In this document: piece by piece, positions 17,646 to 26,440 of the stretch | Layout: the number at the start of each line of letters is the position of its first letter | Position numbering within the stretch: the first letter of the stretch is position 1 | Source of the DNA: an uncultured Algimonas sp. | GTDB taxonomy: Bacteria; Pseudomonadota; Alphaproteobacteria; Caulobacterales; Maricaulaceae | Assembly: GCF_947498175.1 (NCBI RefSeq) | Contig: NZ_CANMJB010000007.1 | Span: forward strand, 42,862 to 106,861 | Direction: 5' to 3' | DNA length: 64,000 bases | Translations under genes and position numbers: made by a program | Notes under the pieces: generated by a model | The model's database searches: none | Told to the model about the DNA's origin: nothing | Seen by the model: the letters and a program-made list of their open reading frames with translations, nothing else

Positions 17646-17656
17646 CGCCGGGCTTT
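17622..17656 (-). terminator. Intrinsic terminator of the ftsH operon
   Basis: A 10-bp perfect stem (AAAGCCCGGC / GCCGGGCTTT, loop of four) just past the ftsH stop is followed on the minus strand by a T-rich tract (TTTTTCTTTTT, 17632-17622). It is a strong Rho-independent terminator for leftward transcription. It lies inside the last codons of the convergent gene: the stem covers its stop codon, and the T-tract is read on the other strand as its Lys-rich tail. For rightward transcription only a short TTT follows. Confidence 0.85.
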
Positions 17657-17661
17657 CTGTA

Positions 17662-19638
17662 CTACTCGCCGGGATCGATATCCCGCGCCGGACTGGCCCC
17701 GCCGATCGGCTTGGGCTTGGGCCGCGGCTTCGTCGTCGTTGGAACCGCGCTGACGGAAGGCCGTCCGCCACCCGATCCGTCGGGGCGCTTGGGTTTGGTG
17801 CCGTCTTCCAGCAGCGCCTTGATCTCGTCCCCGGACAGGGTTTCGTATTCCAGCAACGCTTCGGCCAGCGCGACCCAGTCGTCCTTCTTCTCGGTCAGGA
17901 TGTCCTTGGCCTTGTCGTGAGCCTCGGTCACGAAGCGTTTGATTTCCTGCTCGATGATCTTCGCCGTTTCCGGTGAAATGGACGAGCCGCGACCGATTCC
18001 GGGCATGAAGCTCTGCTGGTCCGTATCCTTGTAGGCGATCGGGCCGACGACGTCGGACAGGCCCCACTCCGTGACCATGGCGGTCGCGATGCGGGTGACC
18101 TGTTCGATGTCTGAACTGGCTCCGGATGTTACTTTTTCATAGCCGAAATGGATTTCCTCGGCCGCGCGACCGCCCATGGCCATCGCCATGCGCGCGATCA
18201 TCTCCTCGCGGCTCTGGCTGATCTGGTCCCGTTCGGGCATGTATTGCACCATGCCCAGCGCACGGCCGCGCGGAATGATGGTCGCCTTGTGGATCGGCAG
18301 GCTACCCGGCATGTTGAGGCCGACCACGGCGTGACCGGCTTCGTGGTAGGCCGTCATCGCCTTTTCCTCGTCGGTCATGGCCAGGGTGCGACGCTCCGCG
18401 CCCATCATCACCTTGTCGCGCGCATCCTCGAATTCGCGCATCGTGATCTTCAGCTTGTTGCGCCGCGCGGACAGCAAGGCCGCTTCGTTGACGAGGTTCG
18501 CCAGGTCCGCGCCGGAAAAACCGGGCGTGCCTCGCGCAATGTATTTCACGTCGACGTCCGCCGCCATGGGCTTGCCGCGCATATGCACTTCGAGGATTTT
18601 CTCGCGCCCCATGATGTCCGGATAGGGCACCTCGATCTGACGGTCGAACCGGCCCGGGCGCAGCAGCGCCTTGTCGAGCACGTCGGGACGGTTGGTCGCC
18701 GCGATGATGATCACGCCTTCCTGACCCTCGAAGCCGTCCATTTCCACCAGCAGCTGGTTGAGCGTCTGCTCGCGTTCCTCGTGACCGCCGGACGTGCCGA
18801 CGCCCCGGTGGCGACCGACCGCGTCGATCTCGTCGATGAAGATGATGCAGGGCGCATGCTTGCGCGCTTCGGCGAACATTTCGCGCACGCGCGACGCGCC
18901 GACCCCGACGAACATCTCCACGAAATCGGAGCCTGAAATGGTGAAGAAAGGCACTTCCGCCTCGCCGGCCACGGCGCGGGCCAACAAGGTCTTACCCGTG
19001 CCCGGAGGCCCAACGAGCAACGCACCGGTTGGAATGCGCGCGCCGAGCCGCGTGAACTTGCTGGGATCTTTGAGGAATTCGACGACCTCTTTGAGGTCTT
19101 CCTTGGCCGATTCCACGCCCGCCACGTCTTCGAACGTCACGCGCTTGGTGTTCTCCGTCAGCAGCTTGGCCTTGGACTTGCCGAAGCTCATCGCCCCGCC
19201 GCGTCCCGCGCCCTGCATGTTGCGGAAGACGAGGAAGAACAGGCCGATGATGATCAGCAACGGCAGGAGCGAGATGAGCAGATTGCCGAGCAGGGATGGC
19301 TCGCTCTTCTCGGCGTACTGGTAAGGCACGTCCGTTTCCGCCAGAATGTCGCCGGCCGGATCGGCGGATACGGGCGGGACGTTGACGACATAGGCTTCGC
19401 CGCTGCCCAGCTCGCCCGTGACGGTGCCGCCAGGAATGTCGATCTTGGCGCTCCGGACTTCACCGGCCTCGACGCGTTCGCGGAAGTCGGAGAAGGTGAA
19501 CGTCTCATCCGCCGACGTCCGCGTCGCATTGCCTTGCGACACGGCGAACACGATCATCAGCAGCAAGGCGATGATGCCCCAGACGGCCATTTGCCGCGGA
19601 TTGTTCTTGTTGGGAGGCGGGGTCTTTTTCTCGGCCAT
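17662..19638 (-). CDS. ftsH: ATP-dependent zinc metalloprotease FtsH
   Basis: A membrane-anchored hexameric AAA+ protease that extracts and degrades membrane and regulatory proteins. Of 658 residues, the order is: membrane helix 1 (about 14-33), periplasmic domain, membrane helix 2 (about 105-125), AAA domain with Walker A GPPGTGKT (Lys216), Walker [12 protein letters not shown] and the SRH region [20 protein letters not shown], then the M41 peptidase with HEAGH (432-436) and the downstream zinc-ligand region. The basic, Pro-rich tail is typical. It is the last gene of the tol-tilS-ftsH series and ends at a strong terminator; the 117 bases before it may hold its own promoter. Confidence 0.98.
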   Translation of the reverse strand: MAEKKTPPPNKNNPRQMAVWGIIALLLMIVFAVSQGNATRTSADETFTFSDFRERVEAGEVRSAKIDIPGGTVTGELGSGEAYVVNVPPVSADPAGDILAETDVPYQYAEKSEPSLLGNLLISLLPLLIIIGLFFLVFRNMQGAGRGGAMSFGKSKAKLLTENTKRVTFEDVAGVESAKEDLKEVVEFLKDPSKFTRLGARIPTGALLVGPPGTGKTLLARAVAGEAEVPFFTISGSDFVEMFVGVGASRVREMFAEARKHAPCIIFIDEIDAVGRHRGVGTSGGHEEREQTLNQLLVEMDGFEGQEGVIIIAATNRPDVLDKALLRPGRFDRQIEVPYPDIMGREKILEVHMRGKPMAADVDVKYIARGTPGFSGADLANLVNEAALLSARRNKLKITMREFEDARDKVMMGAERRTLAMTDEEKAMTAYHEAGHAVVGLNMPGSLPIHKATIIPRGRALGMVQYMPERDQISQSREEMIARMAMAMGGRAAEEIHFGYEKVTSGASSDIEQVTRIATAMVTEWGLSDVVGPIAYKDTDQQSFMPGIGRGSSISPETAKIIEQEIKRFVTEAHDKAKDILTEKKDDWVALAEALLEYETLSGDEIKALLEDGTKPKRPDGSGGGRPSVSAVPTTTKPRPKPKPIGGASPARDIDPGE

Positions 19639-19755
19639 GTAATGTCCAGACTGAAAGGCTTTATTCAGACCCTAACATAGGGGCCCGGCGCCATAATGAA
19701 AGCAGGCGATGTGACACGGCCATCGTCTTTTTGCGATCGGTATGCGCCGCGACCA

Positions 19756-20907
19756 TCACGAAAGCGTCAGGGCAGCCGACAGGCGCTCTTCCACGAGGTT
19801 TCTCACCTTCACCGTTCGACCGTAATGCACGCGGTAGCCGACATGCAGACCGCGGCGCTCCGGATGAAGTTGCCCGCCCTCGCCGCTGACCAGGAATCGT
19901 CCGTCCCAGACGGCGGGTTCCGGCGTGACCGCGATCGGCACGGCCGTCGGCGCCAGCCGCCGGTCCTTGCGACCGGTCATCGCGACCGGGTCGCGTGACA
20001 AGGTGAGGATCTCGCCGTCCCAGCGGCCCATGCAGCCTTCGCCGATGGCGACAGGGTCGCCGGATGCGAGGTCCGGCAGTCTGGCCGCGATGCGCGCCCG
20101 GTCGGCCGGGCCGCCCTGCCCGCCGACGATCGGCGCGACCAGAGACAGGGCTGGTTCGCCGATCAGGCGCGGCACGCTGAACTGCCCTTCATGCGTCAGG
20201 TGGTAGCCGTTCAGCGCCGCCCGGATACGCGCCATATCGGCGGACAGCCCGTCCGCCATGTCCGCGGCCAAAGCGAGCATGTCGGATATGAGTTCAGGAT
20301 GCGCTTGCAGCTCCCGGCGCGTCCTGACGCGCTCGAACGACAGATCGCCATTGGACGGATCTTCGATCGCCCGCCCGGCTTCCAGGCCGGACCTCAGCGC
20401 GGCGCGCCGCAGGCAGAGCGCGGGCCGGACGAGCGTCACACCCGCCAGTTCCGGCCAGACCGGACCGTAGCGTTGCGTCCGCATTCCGGCCGCGCCGCGC
20501 CAGCCGGAGGCGCGCTTGACGCGCATCAACACCGTTTCGGCTTGATCGTCGGCATGGTGCGCCGTGACCAGCGCCGGGATCCTATGCAAGCGGCAATAAT
20601 CGCCCATCAGGCCGTAACGGGCGCGTCGGGCTTTCTCCTGAAGACCCGACGTCGGGCCGTCAGCGCTCCAGCGTAGAATTACGAGGTCATGGCCATGTCC
20701 GGCTGCGAGATCGGCCGCCTGGGCCGCTTCGGCCTGCGATGTGTCGCGAAGGCCGTGATCGACATGAAGAACCGCGCGCAAGCCACTGTGGGCCTTGAGG
20801 ATACCCAGAAGGGCGAGGCTGTCGCCACCGCCGGAGAACGCGAAGGCGAATGGGGGAGCGTCGGGCGGCAACACCGCCGCGACGGTCTCGGCGGCGTCAG
20901 GGTTCAA
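19756..20907 (-). CDS. tilS: tRNA(Ile)-lysidine synthetase
   Basis: Adds lysine to C34 of the CAU-anticodon tRNA-Ile so that it reads AUA; this is essential. The 383-residue protein begins with the PP-loop motif FSGGGDSLALL that binds ATP, then VLHVDHGLRD and a VTAHHADDQAETVLMR segment with the conserved HH-D-Q-ET pattern. A degenerate C-terminal substrate-binding part follows. The length is at the short end for the family. The start overlaps the cpoB stop by four bases, placing it inside the tol operon, which is the common alphaproteobacterial order. Confidence 0.93.
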   Translation of the reverse strand: MNPDAAETVAAVLPPDAPPFAFAFSGGGDSLALLGILKAHSGLRAVLHVDHGLRDTSQAEAAQAADLAAGHGHDLVILRWSADGPTSGLQEKARRARYGLMGDYCRLHRIPALVTAHHADDQAETVLMRVKRASGWRGAAGMRTQRYGPVWPELAGVTLVRPALCLRRAALRSGLEAGRAIEDPSNGDLSFERVRTRRELQAHPELISDMLALAADMADGLSADMARIRAALNGYHLTHEGQFSVPRLIGEPALSLVAPIVGGQGGPADRARIAARLPDLASGDPVAIGEGCMGRWDGEILTLSRDPVAMTGRKDRRLAPTAVPIAVTPEPAVWDGRFLVSGEGGQLHPERRGLHVGYRVHYGRTVKVRNLVEERLSAALTLS

Positions 20908-21761
20908 CAGCCCGTTCGGGACACTTCCCGGGCCGCCTTGTCGCGCGCGGCCTGCGGCGCATTCGGGAACTGGTCGCCGAAGCTCTGCAGGGCCGTACAG
21001 GCTTCGCCCGTCTGTCCCAGCTCGCGCAAGGACGCGCCGAGCTTGACGAGGGCGTCCGGTGCCTTTTCGCCGCCGGGCGACGCGCGCATGGCTGCGATGT
21101 AGCTTTCGGCCGCCGTATTGAACTGGCCGCGCACGAAATGGCTTTCGCCGAGCCAGAAATGGGCTTCACCCAGATCGGCGGCGTCGGGACTGCCCTGGAT
21201 ATACCGGGTCAGCGCGGCTTCCGCGCCCTCATAATCGCCTTCGGCCAGCAAGGATTTGCCGCGCTCCGCCAGCGCTGTGACATCCGCGGGGGCCGTCTCA
21301 CCGCCAGGGATCGTGAACGGTGCGGTGCGGACGGTCGGCGGCCCCTGGATCTGGGCGACCGTGCCGGGACCGGCGACATAGCTGTCATCGACTTGAGGCG
21401 CATTCTGCGCGGCCACCAGATCGACGGCGTCGAGGTGGATCTTCATGCGCGTCGCCAGATCCTGCAGCGTGCGGATATCGGTTTTCATCCCGTCGACTTC
21501 GCCGTCCACCAATTCGCGTTCATAGGAAAGACGCTCGATCTCGCCGCGCAATGTGCGGATCGTCGTTTCCAGCGTGTCCACGCGCGCCATGAGCCGTTCC
21601 GCGGCCGGATCGCCGGTCAGCAGACGGGCCTCCAGCCGGTCCACGCGCTGGCGCAACTGCTCGTTCTGCGCCGCCAGCTCCGCCCGGCTCTGGGCGAAGG
21701 ACGGAGCCGCGACGGCGAGCGCGAGCCCGACCGGCAGAAGAAGTCGCATGGCGGATTTCAT
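20904..21761 (-). CDS. cpoB: Tol-Pal system protein CpoB (YbgF)
   Basis: A periplasmic coordinator that links the Tol machine to peptidoglycan synthesis during division. 285 residues: signal peptide (about 1-23, cleaved after ...PSFA), an N-terminal coiled coil (about 25-85, ELAAQNEQLRQRVDRLEARL), a linker, and a C-terminal TPR domain (about 160-285, with DYEGAEAALTRYIQGSPD and HFWLGESHFVRGQFNTAAE). This is the YbgF layout. It lies 15 bases after pal and overlaps tilS by four. Confidence 0.92.
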   Translation of the reverse strand: MKSAMRLLLPVGLALAVAAPSFAQSRAELAAQNEQLRQRVDRLEARLLTGDPAAERLMARVDTLETTIRTLRGEIERLSYERELVDGEVDGMKTDIRTLQDLATRMKIHLDAVDLVAAQNAPQVDDSYVAGPGTVAQIQGPPTVRTAPFTIPGGETAPADVTALAERGKSLLAEGDYEGAEAALTRYIQGSPDAADLGEAHFWLGESHFVRGQFNTAAESYIAAMRASPGGEKAPDALVKLGASLRELGQTGEACTALQSFGDQFPNAPQAARDKAAREVSRTGC

Positions 21762-21776
21762 CGACGCGGAGACGGC

Positions 21777-22349
21777 TTAACTCTCGCCGAGCGGACGCAG
21801 ATTGGTGTGGCCGTTGCGGTTGCGCGCCCAGCCCTCTTCGTTGCTGCGGGGATCGACGGGGCGTTCCTTGCCGTAGGACACGGTCGTCAAGCGGGACGGG
21901 TTGACCCCCTGGCTGACCAGGAAGGATTGCACGCTGTTGGCGCGCCGCGCGCCCAGCGCGATGTTGTACTGGCGGGTGCCGCGTTCGTCGGCATGGCCTT
22001 CGACGACGGCAGTATAGTTGCCGTAGCGCTTCAGCCATTCGGCTTGGCGGCGCAGCGTGTCGCGCGCTTCCGGCGACAGCGTGTACTGGTCATAGGCGAA
22101 ATAGACGCGCGGATCGCCGCCGACCGTGTAGGCGAAATCGTCGATCGAGCCGGGCACGGGCCGGCCCGGTTCGGCCGTGACGGGCGCTGCCGGCGTGATG
22201 ACGCGCGGCCCCGGGTCGGCGACAGGCGCAGGCGCCGGGCGCTGGACGACCGGTACGGGTTCGGCCACCGGATCTGGTTTGGACGCACAGGCCGAAAGGG
22301 CGAGCGCAGCCGTGGCAAGGAGGGCAAGGGAGCGTGTCGAGTATGTCAT
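21777..22349 (-). CDS. pal: Peptidoglycan-associated lipoprotein
   Basis: An outer-membrane lipoprotein that holds the outer membrane to the cell wall and binds TolB. 190 residues: lipoprotein signal with lipobox LSAC (Cys21), a Pro/Ala-rich tether (about 22-60), and an OmpA-like peptidoglycan-binding domain with VVEGHADERGTRQYNIALG and the paired RRANSVQSFL helix. The Asp and Arg that bind meso-diaminopimelate are in that motif. The 145 bases between tolB and pal contain no further gene. Confidence 0.96.
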   Translation of the reverse strand: MTYSTRSLALLATAALALSACASKPDPVAEPVPVVQRPAPAPVADPGPRVITPAAPVTAEPGRPVPGSIDDFAYTVGGDPRVYFAYDQYTLSPEARDTLRRQAEWLKRYGNYTAVVEGHADERGTRQYNIALGARRANSVQSFLVSQGVNPSRLTTVSYGKERPVDPRSNEEGWARNRNGHTNLRPLGES

Positions 22350-22494
22350 GGTCCGTCCACTTCTATCGGTTCAAGGCTTTGAACATCGTCTTACGCGTCA
22401 GGTCAAAGCCGGAAACGTGAATCTTTGAACAGGGTGTGGCCGAAATAAGGCCGCGAACCCGTTTTCAGATCCGTTTTCCAAACGTTTCGACCGA

Positions 22495-23805
22495 TCAATC
22501 GAGCAAGGGCGACCAGGCCGGATCGGTTGCCTGCCCCGGCGTGTCGACGCGCTTGAGATTGCGGCCCGTCAGATCGACGGACCAGAGCTCGGCACGCGCA
22601 TCGCGGCCGCGCGTTTCCTTGGTGAACAGGATGATCCGGCCGTTGGGCGACCAGCTCGGCATGTCGAGCAGGTAGTCGTCGGTCAGGATGCGTTCGTTGC
22701 TGCCGTCCGGATCCATCACGCCGATGGAGAACTTGCCGCGGTTCTGGCGCACGAAGGCGATCTTGTCGCCGCGCGGGCTCCAGACCGGCTGGTTGTAGCG
22801 GCCGTCGCCAAAGCTGATCCGCTTGGGCGAAGAGCCGTCCGCATTCATCGTGTAGAGCTGCGGCGGACCGCCCCGGTCGCTCTGGAAGACGATGCGGCGG
22901 CCGTCCGGCGAGTAGCTGGCCGAGACGTCGATGCCCGGATCCGTCGTCAGCCGTTCGGTCGAGCGGGTCTGCAGATCCATGCGGTAGATGTCGATATTGC
23001 CGCGCTGTTCCATCGACATGACGAGCGCGTCGCCCGACGGCGAAAAGCGCGGCGCGAAAGTCATGCCCGGAAAGCTGCCAAGCAATTCGCGCCGACCCGT
23101 TTCGATGTCGAGCATGTAGACCTGCGGCGGCAGAGTCTCGTAGCTCATGAACACGATGGTCTGGCTGCCCGGATCGAATTGCGGGCTGACGACGAGATCG
23201 GATCCCCCCAGCAGATATTGCGGGTCGTGACCGTCCTGATCCATAATGGCCAGACGCTTCTCGCGGTTAACCTTGGGGCCGCGCTGGTCCACGAAGACGA
23301 TTCGCGAGTCGAAATAGCCTTCCTCGCCCGTCAGCGCCTTGTAGATCGCATCGGCCGATTTGTGCGCGGTCCGGCGCCAGTTCGCGGCGGTCGTGGAAAA
23401 GCGGATGCCTTCCAGCTGCTGCCCGGCAAATACGTCCCAGAGGCGGAACTCGACGCGGACCCGTCCGGGACTGTCGCGCACGACACGGCCCGACACCAGC
23501 GCATCGGCGCGGATCACGCGCCAATCGGCGAAGGTCGGCTCGTAATCGATGTCGGTCTGCGTTTCCAGGAAGCTCGCCGGATCGAGCGCGCGGAAGACGG
23601 CGCTGCTTTCCAGATTGTCGCGAATCACGCCCGCGATCTGTGCACCGAGCTCGCGGGTTTCCGGATCGTCGCCGAGAAAGTCCGGCACGGCGATCGGCAC
23701 GGGATCGACATTGCCTTGCGTGATGTCCACTTCGATCTGGGCGGAGGCCGCCAAGGGCAGACAAAGCCCGAAGAGGGCCAGGAACAAGCTGAGTAGTCGG
23801 ATCAT
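22495..23805 (-). CDS. tolB: Tol-Pal system periplasmic protein TolB
   Basis: A periplasmic beta-propeller protein that couples TolA to Pal. 436 residues: a signal peptide (about 1-22, ending ASAQ), the N-terminal D1 domain (about 25-165, starting IEVDITQGNVDPVPIAVP), and a six-bladed propeller whose blades repeat motifs such as PRFSPSGDALV, SYSPDGRRIVFQSDRGG and VWSPRGDKIAFVR. The N-terminal stretch just after the signal peptide matches the TolA-box region. It follows tolA after 12 bases. Confidence 0.97.
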   Translation of the reverse strand: MIRLLSLFLALFGLCLPLAASAQIEVDITQGNVDPVPIAVPDFLGDDPETRELGAQIAGVIRDNLESSAVFRALDPASFLETQTDIDYEPTFADWRVIRADALVSGRVVRDSPGRVRVEFRLWDVFAGQQLEGIRFSTTAANWRRTAHKSADAIYKALTGEEGYFDSRIVFVDQRGPKVNREKRLAIMDQDGHDPQYLLGGSDLVVSPQFDPGSQTIVFMSYETLPPQVYMLDIETGRRELLGSFPGMTFAPRFSPSGDALVMSMEQRGNIDIYRMDLQTRSTERLTTDPGIDVSASYSPDGRRIVFQSDRGGPPQLYTMNADGSSPKRISFGDGRYNQPVWSPRGDKIAFVRQNRGKFSIGVMDPDGSNERILTDDYLLDMPSWSPNGRIILFTKETRGRDARAELWSVDLTGRNLKRVDTPGQATDPAWSPLLD

Positions 23806-23817
23806 GGTCGTCTCAAT

Positions 23818-24648
23818 TCACGATTGTGGACGGAAGTTCAATATAAGGGACTGCCACTGGTCGAACTTGTCGGAGGGCAGGAAATCATAGGGCGCGCATT
23901 TGCTGACGGCTTGGACGGCGCGCATTTCGGCCACGTCCCAGAACGGATTTCCCGGCGCAGCGCGGCGCGAGGCGGCGCGGTCGATCACGCGCACATCCTT
24001 CACGAAGCCGCCTGGCTCCATATCGACGCGCAGGCGCACGACCAGCTTTTCGAGATCCGTCGCATCGATCGGCTTGCGCCAGCAGCGATACATGGCGCTG
24101 TTGAGCGCATCGAGCTCGGACAAGGTCATCTGCGTGCCCGTGCCGATGCCCTCACGCGCCTGGTCGGCATAGACGAGCTTGTCCTCGGCGCCTTCTTGCG
24201 CGACCTGGGTATCAGCGGCTGTGGACGTATCCTGCGACTTGTCGATCAAGGTCGAGATGCGGTCCAGATCGAAACTGGGTTTGGCCTCGGCGACGCGTTC
24301 GGGCTCGGGCTCCGCTTCCGGCTCGGTCTCTTCCGGCACGGTCAGCGGCTCCGCTTCCGGCTCGGCGGATGATTCCTCGTCCGGCGCGATGTCGACTGCA
24401 TCGGCCTCCTCGGGCGCGTTTTCCGCCGACTCCTCGACCTCCATCGGTTCAGGCTCCACGACGGGTTCCGGCTCTGGGCGGTCGCGTTCGAGCGAGGCGC
24501 GGATGTCCGTCAGCTCGGCGACGGTGATGAGTTCGACCGGAACGACCCGGCTTTCCTCGAACGTGTCGGTCGTGGAAAAGGCGAACCCCGCCCCGAACAT
24601 CGCGCCTGCATGGAGGAGCAAGGATATGGGCAGGCCCGCGCGGATCAC
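23818..24648 (-). CDS. tolA: Cell envelope integrity protein TolA (short form)
   Basis: Spans the periplasm and passes proton-motive energy from TolQR to TolB-Pal. 276 residues, much shorter than the E. coli protein (about 420). The N-terminal helix (about 5-24) has Ser9-x3-His13, the TolQR contact. A Glu/Pro-rich arm (about 55-120) replaces the long Ala/Lys helix, and the C-terminal globular domain (about 175-270) has MYRCWRKP and two cysteines (189, 251) fitting the conserved disulfide. The start overlaps tolR by four bases. Confidence 0.92.
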   Translation of the reverse strand: MIRAGLPISLLLHAGAMFGAGFAFSTTDTFEESRVVPVELITVAELTDIRASLERDRPEPEPVVEPEPMEVEESAENAPEEADAVDIAPDEESSAEPEAEPLTVPEETEPEAEPEPERVAEAKPSFDLDRISTLIDKSQDTSTAADTQVAQEGAEDKLVYADQAREGIGTGTQMTLSELDALNSAMYRCWRKPIDATDLEKLVVRLRVDMEPGGFVKDVRVIDRAASRRAAPGNPFWDVAEMRAVQAVSKCAPYDFLPSDKFDQWQSLILNFRPQS

Positions 24649-25091
24649 TGACTCACGGGATCGGTGACGAGGTTGAGATTCGAGAACCCGGCCGCATTGA
24701 TGCGCGCCATGACCTTCATGACGGCGCCGTAATCCGAATTTTCGTCCCCGCGCAGGAAGATGCGTTCGTCATAGCCCGTTTCCGACACGGCGACGAGCTT
24801 CGCGATCAGACCGTCGATCGGCACCTCTTCTTCTTGGAGGAAGACGCGGCCTTCGGAATCGACCGTGATCGTCAACGGTTCCTGCTGCGACGGCAGGGCC
24901 TTGGCGTCCGTCTTGGGCAGATCGATCGGCACACCGACGGAGAGCAGCGGCGCGGCCACCATGAAGACGATCAGCAGCACGAGCATCACGTCCACCAGGG
25001 GCGTGACGTTGATTTCGGAACTGACGCGCGAGCGGCGATGCCGCCTGCGCCCGCCATTGCGGCCCACGCCGCGCTGTGCCGTTACCGCCAC
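24645..25091 (-). CDS. tolR: Tol-Pal system protein TolR
   Basis: An inner-membrane partner of TolQ in the proton channel. The 148-residue ExbD/TolR protein has a basic N-terminus and one membrane helix (about 28-52) starting with INVTPLVDVMLVLLIVFMV. The Asp of that motif is the proton-carrying residue. A small periplasmic domain follows. It starts three bases after the tolQ stop and overlaps tolA by four. Confidence 0.96.
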   Translation of the reverse strand: MAVTAQRGVGRNGGRRRHRRSRVSSEINVTPLVDVMLVLLIVFMVAAPLLSVGVPIDLPKTDAKALPSQQEPLTITVDSEGRVFLQEEEVPIDGLIAKLVAVSETGYDERIFLRGDENSDYGAVMKVMARINAAGFSNLNLVTDPVSQ

Positions 25092-25094
25092 CGT

Positions 25095-25823
25095 CTAGCC
25101 GCCATTGCTCAGCTTGCGGCCCAGAATGGCCGACAATTCATCGGCATAGCCTTCCAGTCGCCCGCCATACTTGTCGATGTCGGTCAGGTACATGTCGTAG
25201 AAGACCTTGGCCGGAATGGCGGCGATCAGACCCAGCGCGGTCGCGAACAGGGCCTCGGCGATACCCGGGGCGACCACGGCCAGGTTGGTGTTTTCCGACG
25301 CCGCAATGGCGCGGAAGGAGTTCATGATCCCCCAGACCGTGCCGAACAGGCCGATGAAGACCGAAATGGACGCGACCGTGCCCAGCACGGGCAACCCCTT
25401 CTCGGCCTTGGCCAGTTCCCGGTTGATGACAAGGTTCATGACCGAATCGATGCGTTCATGCGTGGCGGACTGGCTGCCGACACGCTTCACCGTGCCGCTT
25501 TCATTGTATTCCCGCATGGCGGCGGAAAAGACCCGCGCCATGGGATCGCGCATGTCCTTGCCCAGCGCCGCGTTCAGCTCGTCCAGCGTGCGGCCCGACC
25601 AGAACGTGTCCTCGAACTGGGTGGCGCGGCGGCGCAGCATGCGCACCATGATGAACTTGTCGATCGCCACGACCCAGCTCCAGACGGACGCCAGGACCAG
25701 GATCAGCATGACCGCCTTGATGACCCAGTCGGACATCATGAAGAGCGACCAGAAGGAATAGTCCCCGGTCACCATGGGGGATGTCACGAACGATGTCGTC
25801 AGAAGTGGCTGTATCAGGCTCAC
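25095..25823 (-). CDS. tolQ: Tol-Pal system protein TolQ
   Basis: The channel-forming inner-membrane subunit of the Tol motor. It has 242 residues and three membrane helices (about 20-45, 140-165, 175-205), and the ExbB/TolQ core motif (LPVLGTVASISVFIGLFGTVWGIM, split here across helix 2, then GIAEALFATALGLIAAIPA). It is the first gene of the operon; ybgC, often in front of it, is absent here. The 277 bases upstream, to the next gene on the other strand, should hold the operon promoter. They include GTTTAAG and GTTAACC boxes near 25960-25980 that I cannot assign firmly. Confidence 0.96.
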   Translation of the reverse strand: MSLIQPLLTTSFVTSPMVTGDYSFWSLFMMSDWVIKAVMLILVLASVWSWVVAIDKFIMVRMLRRRATQFEDTFWSGRTLDELNAALGKDMRDPMARVFSAAMREYNESGTVKRVGSQSATHERIDSVMNLVINRELAKAEKGLPVLGTVASISVFIGLFGTVWGIMNSFRAIAASENTNLAVVAPGIAEALFATALGLIAAIPAKVFYDMYLTDIDKYGGRLEGYADELSAILGRKLSNGG

Positions 25824-26100
25824 GATGGTCGCTTCCTATGATGTGACCGCAAAGGGCCGCTTGGGTTGCCGGTGTCTTGGTGCGGACGGAACGCCGCGCC
25901 AAATTAAAGGCCCGTAAGGCTGCAGATGAGGGTTTCGCATATCCATTCACCACTGTTTAAGAAAGAAAGCGTTAACCAAGCGTCCCCGGCCTGCATTCCT
26001 CTTTACCTGCATCCGGGGGTCGCGCCGTGCGGCGCGATTATGTCATAATCCTGACCAGATGGCGGGATAATCGAAACCACTGTTCCGCTGCGGAGACATT

Positions 26101-26439
26101 ATGCGTATCCTGCTTGCCACAGCCTTCGCCCTGCCCGCGCTCGCCGCCTGCAACACCGTGCCGGATCCCGTGCCCGGCCCCATGGCCATCGACATCGACC
26201 CCTTGCGCACATGCATGCCCGTCAGCGCCCTGACGCGCGTCTATGTCCCGGAAAAGACGAAGACCTTCACGGCCATAACCGAGATCGACAATCCGCCTTA
26301 CGAGCCGATCCAGCAGACGCAGAAAGTGACGCGCGTCGTCGAGGAGGCGAAAACGATTTTCGTCGACAGCCAAGGCCGCGAAATCACCGATATCTGCGAC
26401 ATGAAGGTGAACCCCGGCGGGATGGTGTCCGAACGCTAG
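26101..26439 (+). CDS. Small putative lipoprotein, unknown function
   Basis: A 112-residue protein with a lipoprotein signal (LPALAAC, Cys17) and a short mature part. Two cysteines (about 38 and 100) lie in the mature part, in RTCMPV and ICDMKV, and may form a disulfide. No domain is recognised. It diverges from the tol operon and ends two bases before the convergent acyl-CoA ligase stop. An outer-membrane or periplasmic place is likely from the signal. Confidence 0.7.
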   Translation: MRILLATAFALPALAACNTVPDPVPGPMAIDIDPLRTCMPVSALTRVYVPEKTKTFTAITEIDNPPYEPIQQTQKVTRVVEEAKTIFVDSQGREITDICDMKVNPGGMVSER

Positions 26440-26440
26440 G

